The notes under the pieces: generated by a model
The model's database searches: none
What the model was told of the DNA's origin: nothing
The model's input: only the letters and a program-made list of their open reading frames with translations
Shown: positions 58,668 through 64,000 of the stretch, piece by piece
Numbering within the stretch: position 1 is the stretch's first letter
Layout: every line of letters begins with the position of its first letter
Made by a program: the position numbers and the translations under genes
NCBI GenBank assembly: GCA_009809945.1
Contig: WTPW01000609.1
Span: 162,832 to 226,831, forward strand
Length of the DNA stretch: 64,000 bases
Direction of reading: 5' to 3'
From: Gigaspora margarita
Taxonomy: Eukaryota > Glomeromycota > Glomeromycetes > Diversisporales > Gigasporaceae

Positions 58668-58953
58668 TAGGGTTCCGCAATTTGATTTGATCTTCAAATA
58701 TATGAATCAAATATTTGATCAAATTCAAATTCAAATTTGACTATATTTGATTTGATCAAATTCAAATTTGGCCAAATTTGATTTGATTTGACAAATATTT
58801 AATTTGATTTGAAAATTACTATTAAAAATTCAAATTCAAATCAAATTCAAATCCAAATATTTGAATCAAATCAAATTCAAATCAGAGTCAATTTGATTTG
58901 ATCAAATTCAAATTGATCCAATATTTGATTTGATTTGAATTTGAGGAACCCTA
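58668..58953. mobile_element. hAT-like MITE, AAATCAAA family, copy 2
   Basis: The ends are TAGGGTTCCGCAATTTG and TAGGGTTCCTCAAATTC (reverse complement), with an exact 8 bp duplication, CTACTTAC (58660-58667 and 58954-58961). The body is made of ATTTGATTTGA/TCAAATTCAAA units as in copy 1. Confidence 0.93.
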
Positions 58954-59147
58954 CTACTTACTGCTAAACAAACTAAATTATTTCTTACCAAATAATCTTT
59001 TAGATTGCATCAGGAATTTTATATATAGATTTTGATTGATATATAACACTTAATCATTTTATATCGATTATAATATATCGTTATATATCAATTAATTGGA
59101 TAAAACCAATATATATCTAAATTGATATATATCATTTTTTAAATTAT

Positions 59148-59381
59148 TCATCTGATTTGTCATACAATATTAAATGTAAATTTTGTCTATATGCAATTTT
59201 AAAAAATTACATATAAAATTACTATAAACTTTGGAGCAATGATGTTTCTCAACCTACATATTAACTTAAAATTAAATTTCGCGATTACAAGAGCAAAAGA
59301 AGGTGAATAAAAAAACCTTTCCTGCCAAGCCACAGTATATAGATGAAATTTACATTTAATATTGTGTAACAAATCAGATGA
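59148..59381. mobile_element. Foldback nested in the CGATATAT-rich element
   Basis: Arms of about 45 bp, starting TCATCTGATTTGTCATACAA and its inverse, enclose about 140 bp. Copy 1 (14261-16037) lacks this segment, which shows it is an insertion. The duplication is not resolved. Confidence 0.7.
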
Positions 59382-59599
59382 CTGATATTAAATCATTATA
59401 TATCTATAAATCGATTATAATCGGAATTATTTGAAATGATATATAACAATTAACAGATCTTTAACGATTACATAGTGTTTTGAAAAAAAAAAAAAAAGTA
59501 AAATTCCAAAAAAAAGTAGGCTAAAAAAAAAACAAAAATATTTGGCTTAGGAAAAAAAAAACTTAAAAAAAAAAAAAAAAGTGCTTTGTACTATTTTTA

Positions 59600-59692
59600 C
59601 TTCTCCCTCCCTTTTTTTCTCTCCTCTTCCTTTTTTTTCTCCTCTTCCTTTTTTTCTCTCTCTTCTTTTTTTTCTCTTTTTTTTTTTTAATA
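59600..59692 (+). repeat. Polypyrimidine tract
   Basis: CTCCCTCCCTTTTTTTCTCT and CCTCTTCC units form a nearly pure pyrimidine strand of about 90 bases, a candidate for triplex (H-DNA) structure. It lies inside the CGATATAT-rich element. Confidence 0.7.
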
Positions 59693-61371
59693 TTTTGAAT
59701 TGTTTCGAAATATTTTAAAAATTGAAAATCAAGCTAGATCTGTAGATCTGTATACTAGATTATACCACGAACGTGTTTGACTAATATTTTCAAAATGGTT
59801 CAAAATGTTTCAATGATTGTAGTACAAGATCAGATTAGATCTTTGTTTATTTTTTTTGCTTATAATTTAGATCTTCTATCAATTTTACATTGTTTTTTCA
59901 TTTTCGTTTTTATTTTGATATTTTTTTGGTTCATTTTATTTGATTTAGTTTTGTTAGTTTTATTTTGTTTTCATTTTTTTCTTTATTATTATTTAATTTT
60001 TTTATTTTATTTTTACAACAAATACCAACCCTAACTTTTGGAAATCTAAAAACCTTTCAAAACTATGCACAAGGCCAACTCAGCCTTTTGAAACTTTGCA
60101 AGAACACACAATTGCTTTCTCTAGCAATTTGTAAATTTCCAAGAATGCCTCTTTAAAGAAATAAAGGTTAAGTTAGTGCTTCATTTATTTTTTTATTTGA
60201 CTTTATTGTTTTTTTTTGTTTTTGTTTTTATTTTTTTTTTATTTTTTTTTAATATTCTGCCAATTTGTAAGGAAAATATTATAGGTTTTTTGACACTTTG
60301 CAAGCAAACCCAGACTTTTTTTGCCACTTTGCAAGAATATATACAACTTGATTTTAGCAATTTCTATTACGAACTCTACATCAGAGAAGGAGAAATTTGG
60401 GGTTTTATTTTTTTTATTCAGTTTGCTTATATTCCGTTTTTTTGTTTGTTTTCTTTTTACTTATTTCTATAATTTTTATTTTTTTATTATTCCAGCACAT
60501 TGCAAAAACCTTCAATGATTTCTAAATTATAAGAAATGAACTCTTACTTTAGGGAAATAGAGATTTGGGGCTTTGTTTTTTTTTTATTTAGTTTGCTTGC
60601 ATTTTTGTTTTTTGTTTGGTTTTCTTTTTTTTGTACTTATTTTTTTAATTTTATTTTATTTATTTCTGACTTTCTTCGAAACTTTGCAAGAAAACGATCT
60701 GACTTTTCTGGTATTTTATAAGAACACCAACTCTAACTTCTCTAGCACTTTGCAAAAAGTAGTGAATATAAGTGAATATAATAGTAGATGCAACGAAATG
60801 TGAAAGTAGTTGAAATTATTACTATTTTTTTGTTTTTGTTTTTTTTGTTATTTTTTTAGGGTTTTTTTTTGGTTTTTCATTTTTTTTATAATAATATATA
60901 ATAAAAATATGTAATATAATATAATATATAATAATAATAAATAAATAAATAATTTTATATTAAATTGCGAAAACTTGCAAATATTGATTAAAAATGTATA
61001 TTTAATTTAAAATATAATATATAATAATAATAAATAAAAAAAATAAAATTTTATAATAAATTGCGAAACCATGTGAAAACATGTAAAAATATTTAAATTT
61101 TGCAAAAAGCATAATTATATGAATATAATAATTATTAATTGATATCATATTAGATATATATCAATTACTATCACTATTGATAATAATCGGCAGGGGTGTT
61201 GATTATTGATATATATCTGATTAATCGATATATATTACTAGATATATATCGATTAACCAGATATATATCGATTACTATCACTATCGATAGATTGCAGCAG
61301 GGGTGTATATAATCAATATATATCCACATGGTTAGTTATCGATATATATCTATATATAATATTTGCTGATG

Positions 61372-61608
61372 TGGTTCCAAAATACTATTTTGTCTTCACA
61401 AAATATATCTCAACACCAATAGGAACTTGCTCACAATATTACAACAAACACATCATCATCAAACATATCTCTATAGATTACTCTCCTTTTATAGAAAAAT
61501 AGTTTTTACAAGGTTACTCTCTAACAAATTGTATATACTAATGTCAATGGCATATACCTAAGGTTTTCTCCAACCTATTCTAGCTAGTTAACTAATTTGA
61601 AACAATTA
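61372..61608. other. Intergenic, no gene seen
   Basis: Ordinary AT-rich sequence, with no repeat or frame that I can support. Confidence 0.4.
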
Positions 61609-61927
61609 CTGTATATGTCCGAACATAAGCTACTACCTAAAATAAGCTACCCCTCTGATTTTTTTCAAAAATCTTAAAAAACCTGTTGGCAGTTGCTATA
61701 TATAAGTATAAATTTTACTAAGTAAATATCAAAAGTACCATTAATTAAAGTTGTTCAGAACATCAAAATCCACATATAGTAAAAATTTGATATCATTTAG
61801 ATAATATTTTATTGGTATGTTTTCTAATTTTTTCAAAAAGTTCAATATATCGAAAATAAGCTACTCCATGTTTTTTGTGTAATTTTTGGCCCAAAAAAGG
61901 TACTTATTTTCAGATACATATATGGTG
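61609..61927. mobile_element. Foldback (MITE-like) element, GTATATTCC type, copy 2
   Basis: The left end ACTGTATATGTCCGAACATA and the right end, inverse of GATACATATATGGT, match the element at 8262-8557 in layout and interior words. Duplication not resolved. Confidence 0.65.
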
Positions 61928-62051
61928 ATTATAGTATTTATAGAAAATAGGAGGTATAATGTCATATTGGGTGCCTGTTTACAGTAACACAAGTGTAGTT
62001 CTAAAATCTTTAAATGTAAATTTATTATTTTTACTTAAATAAAGTTTCAAC

Positions 62052-62226
62052 TAGTAATACAAATTGCCAAAAATTTTGCAATTGATTAGTTGTCAACTTT
62101 TTGATTAACCAATTTTTAATCAATTTTGTTCAATTTTTTATTCAATTTTAATATAAGTTGCCAAAAATTTTTCAATCAATTAGTTGTCAACTTTTCAATT
62201 AGTTGTGATTTCAATTTGTATCACTA
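62052..62226. mobile_element. hAT-like MITE, TAGTAATACAAATTG ends
   Basis: The ends are TAGTAATACAAATTG and TAGTGATACAAATTG (reverse complement), with an exact 8 bp duplication, GTTTCAAC (62044-62051 and 62227-62234). The interior repeats GATTAGTTGTCAACTTTT and CAATTTTTAATCAATT. 175 bp. Confidence 0.92.
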
Positions 62227-62239
62227 GTTTCAACTTTGG

Positions 62240-62586
62240 TATTTTAAAAAAAACTAAAAAAAAAAAATTAAAATTTTAAAAATTAAATTTTTAAAAACTT
62301 AAACTTGAACTTTTATAATTTAAAAAATTTAAATTTTAAATCTTTTAAAATTTTTATTTTGAACTTTTTAAATTTTAAATCTTTTTAAAATTTTTATTTT
62401 GAACTTTTAAAATTTTAAAATTTTAAATTTTAAGTTTCAAAATTTCAAACTTTTAAAAAATTATAAATTTTAAATATAGTCAGTAATTTAATTGCTGAAT
62501 TTTTTCAATTGTTATATGATATATAAAATTTGTTTTTTCTATGAATATATATTGTATTATATAAATTTTAAAATCATATAATATGT
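62240..62586. repeat. AAATTTTAAA low-complexity tract
   Basis: 62240-62480 is built from AAATTTTAAA and TTTTTATTTTGAAC units. The rest is AT-rich. No gene. Confidence 0.6.
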
Positions 62587-62845
62587 TAGGGTTTCTCAAA
62601 TTTAAATCAAATCAAATATTGGGTCAATTCGAATTTGATCAATTCAAATTGACCCTGATTTGAATTTGATTTAATTCAAATATTTATATTTGAATTTGAA
62701 TTTTTAATAGTAATTTTCAAATCAAATCAAATCAAATTTGGCCAGATTTGAATTTGATCAAATCAAATATAGTCAAATTTGAATTTGAATTTGATCAAAT
62801 ATTTGATTCAAATATTTGAAGATCAAATCAAATTGTGGAACTCTA
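62587..62845. mobile_element. hAT-like MITE, AAATCAAA family, copy 3
   Basis: The ends are TAGGGTTTCTCAAATTT and TAGAGTTCCACAATTTG (reverse complement), with an exact 8 bp duplication, TAATATGT (62579-62586 and 62846-62853). It is the third member of the family and lies in the opposite orientation to copy 2. Confidence 0.93.
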
Positions 62846-63007
62846 TAATATGTACTATATATAACAATTTAATTACTATATTTAAATTTTTTAAATGAAT
62901 TTTAAAATTTTACAATTTTCAAATTTTGTAATTTTTTTTCTTTTGACAACCTTGCTCTTTTTTATTAGATCTTATCACATTATATAAACATACTACAAAG
63001 AAATATC

Positions 63008-63294
63008 TAATTTTTTATAATAGGCTGTGACCTGGCTGCCTCAAAAAAGAGTGCCCAAGTAGGATTGTCATTCTGGTGTTTGTCAAACAAAAGCTACACA
63101 TGCATATTGACATGAGTACATTTTCTGAATATAACAAGGTACCCAGTTACCTCTTTATAATCCATTTCTTCAAAAAACTTTTCTCTGAGCTTCTCATAAA
63201 GATGAATAAAAAAAGAAGAAAAAACTAAAGAGGAAAAACCTACTAAACAAAATCCATCAAACAAAACAAACCAAAAAAAAAAATCTGACAACAA
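63008..63294 (-). pseudogene. Coding-like remnant, unknown family
   Basis: The minus strand reads L-R-E-K-F-F-E-E-M-D-Y-K-E-V-T-G-Y, then C-T-H-V-N-M-H, an in-frame TAG, then L-L-F-D-K-H-Q-N-D-N-P-T-W-A-L-F and a stop near 63008. Balanced residue use on both sides of the TAG suggests a real former protein with a single stop. The first 20 codons (toward 63294) are low complexity and may not belong. Family not recognised. Confidence 0.35.
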
Positions 63295-63489
63295 AGGAAA
63301 ACCAAAGATAAAGAAATAAAAAAATAGAATATAAAGGTGTTACTATGTCTAAAACACTATAATGGTAAAAATTATATAACACTGCATAAGGGTAGAGACA
63401 TTTATCAGGTGATTTCCACTCTTAGAGGGTTCCTCCTCCCCACCTGATACAAAATTAGCAAATCAAATTCAAGCAAATAATATATACAG

Positions 63490-64000
63490 ATTGGCCCCAA
63501 ATTAGACTTTAGTCAAGTCTGAGTTTGGTTCATATTTGGTCCAAAGTCTGCGAATTAATCTAAATTTGAATATGTTTATATATATATTTTAGTGATGAAA
63601 AAGTTTATTTAGTGCATAAAGTTAGAATTAATTAGTAAAATTTTTGTGAATCATAAGATTTTATAGAATTTTATTAATAAAATTCATAAAATCTTAACAA
63701 TTCTGCTGATTTAATGTATTTTTAAGTCTATAATGCACAAATTTTTACTAATTAATTCTAACTTTATGCACTAAGTAAACTTGTTCCTCATTCAAAAATA
63801 TATCAAATTAGCAAAAATATTTTTATTTACTTAAAATTTAGATATTAGATGCATGGTTTTTGATTTTTGATCAATAAAGTCAAATTTAAGCATCTTTTAT
63901 CCAAATTTTAAGTAAAATAAAACATTTCTGCCATTTTAATATATTTTTTTAGGTGCTAAATAAGTTTACTTGGTGCATTAAATTAGGATTAAATAGTGAA
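63490..64000. mobile_element. Old GTCYGG-type hAT-like element, cut by window end
   Basis: AGTCAAGTCTGAGTTTGGTT and CCAAAGTCTGCGAATTA correspond to the arm of 17573-18651, followed by the same inner hairpin words (AAGTTTATTTAGTGCATAAA, GAATCATAAGATTTTATAGA). It is more diverged than the other two copies and its right end lies outside the window. Confidence 0.75.

Larger units (their letters stand above)
59008..61371. mobile_element. CGATATAT-rich inverted-repeat element, copy 2 (inverted)
   Basis: The ends are CATCAGGAATTTTATATATA and CATCAGCAAATATTATATAT (reverse complement). The right arm matches 14261-14420 in reverse, with an extra internal duplication of the ATCGATTA...ACACCCCTGC block near 61190-61310. 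The left arm matches 15830-16037 in reverse. The centre has T-rich runs, a polypyrimidine stretch and repeats around ACTTTGCAAGAA. The plus-strand open frames at 59777-60803 are T-rich artefacts. Confidence 0.75.

Noticed and set aside
59777-60803. Series of plus-strand frames rich in F, L and Y that look like membrane proteins
   Set aside because: They arise from T-rich low-complexity sequence inside the CGATATAT-rich element; no start, domain or conservation supports them.

Overview
The window is eukaryotic, very AT-rich and almost entirely made of transposable elements and satellites, with one clear host-type gene. The best guess is an arbuscular mycorrhizal fungus (Glomeromycotina, a Gigaspora- or Rhizophagus-like genome). 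The reasons are the style of the non-LTR reverse transcriptases (Y-A/M-D-D-T-T-W box, Q-D-M-A-K-A-Y-D block, RNase H tail), a secreted alpha-lytic-type S1 protease with a long pro-region, a Sel1-repeat fragment, and the very large load of repeats. This assignment is inference from family resemblance; no search was run.

Layout. 1-794 is the end of a broken non-LTR reverse transcriptase. 1-9.5 kb then carries a tRNA-type SINE, two hAT-like non-autonomous elements (2590-3068, 5810-6704), a microsatellite-like region and foldbacks. 9567-25303 is one Ty3/Gypsy LTR retrotransposon on the minus strand. Both about 1.1 kb LTRs, gag, protease, RT, RNase H and integrase can be recognised, but all the classical domains are broken. 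It has been entered by at least seven later elements: two SINE-like insertions (one per LTR, at the same LTR position), two copies of a GTCYGG-type hAT-like element (one with a 992 bp assembly gap), a GAATATTC-rich element, an ATCTTA-rich element and a large CGATATAT-rich element.

25.3-42 kb is satellite and foldback country. It holds a roughly 100 bp satellite (27.35-31.2 kb, inverted block near 34 kb), a 57-60 bp satellite (32.4-33.7 kb, inverted block near 41 kb), two Helitron-like 3' ends, a pogo-like element and a CGCGGGAT-type hAT-like element. 42389-43677 encodes the secreted S1 protease, with one frameshift close to its end.

44-64 kb holds many small inverted-repeat elements with readable target-site duplications. 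It also has two degenerate non-LTR retroelements arranged head to head (52.0-55.4 kb minus, 55.5-58.7 kb plus) and a second, inverted copy of the CGATATAT-rich element.

The main result is a rich set of small inverted-repeat elements. At least nine elements begin with TAG, most of them TAGNG (in one pair the right copy reads TAGCA, and one element reads TAGTA), and have exact or near-exact 8 bp target-site duplications. Each family fills its subterminal arms with a different short reiterated motif, and in one pair of relatives the motif has changed in a coordinated way on both arms. No operons, CRISPR arrays, rRNA or convincing functional tRNA genes were found.
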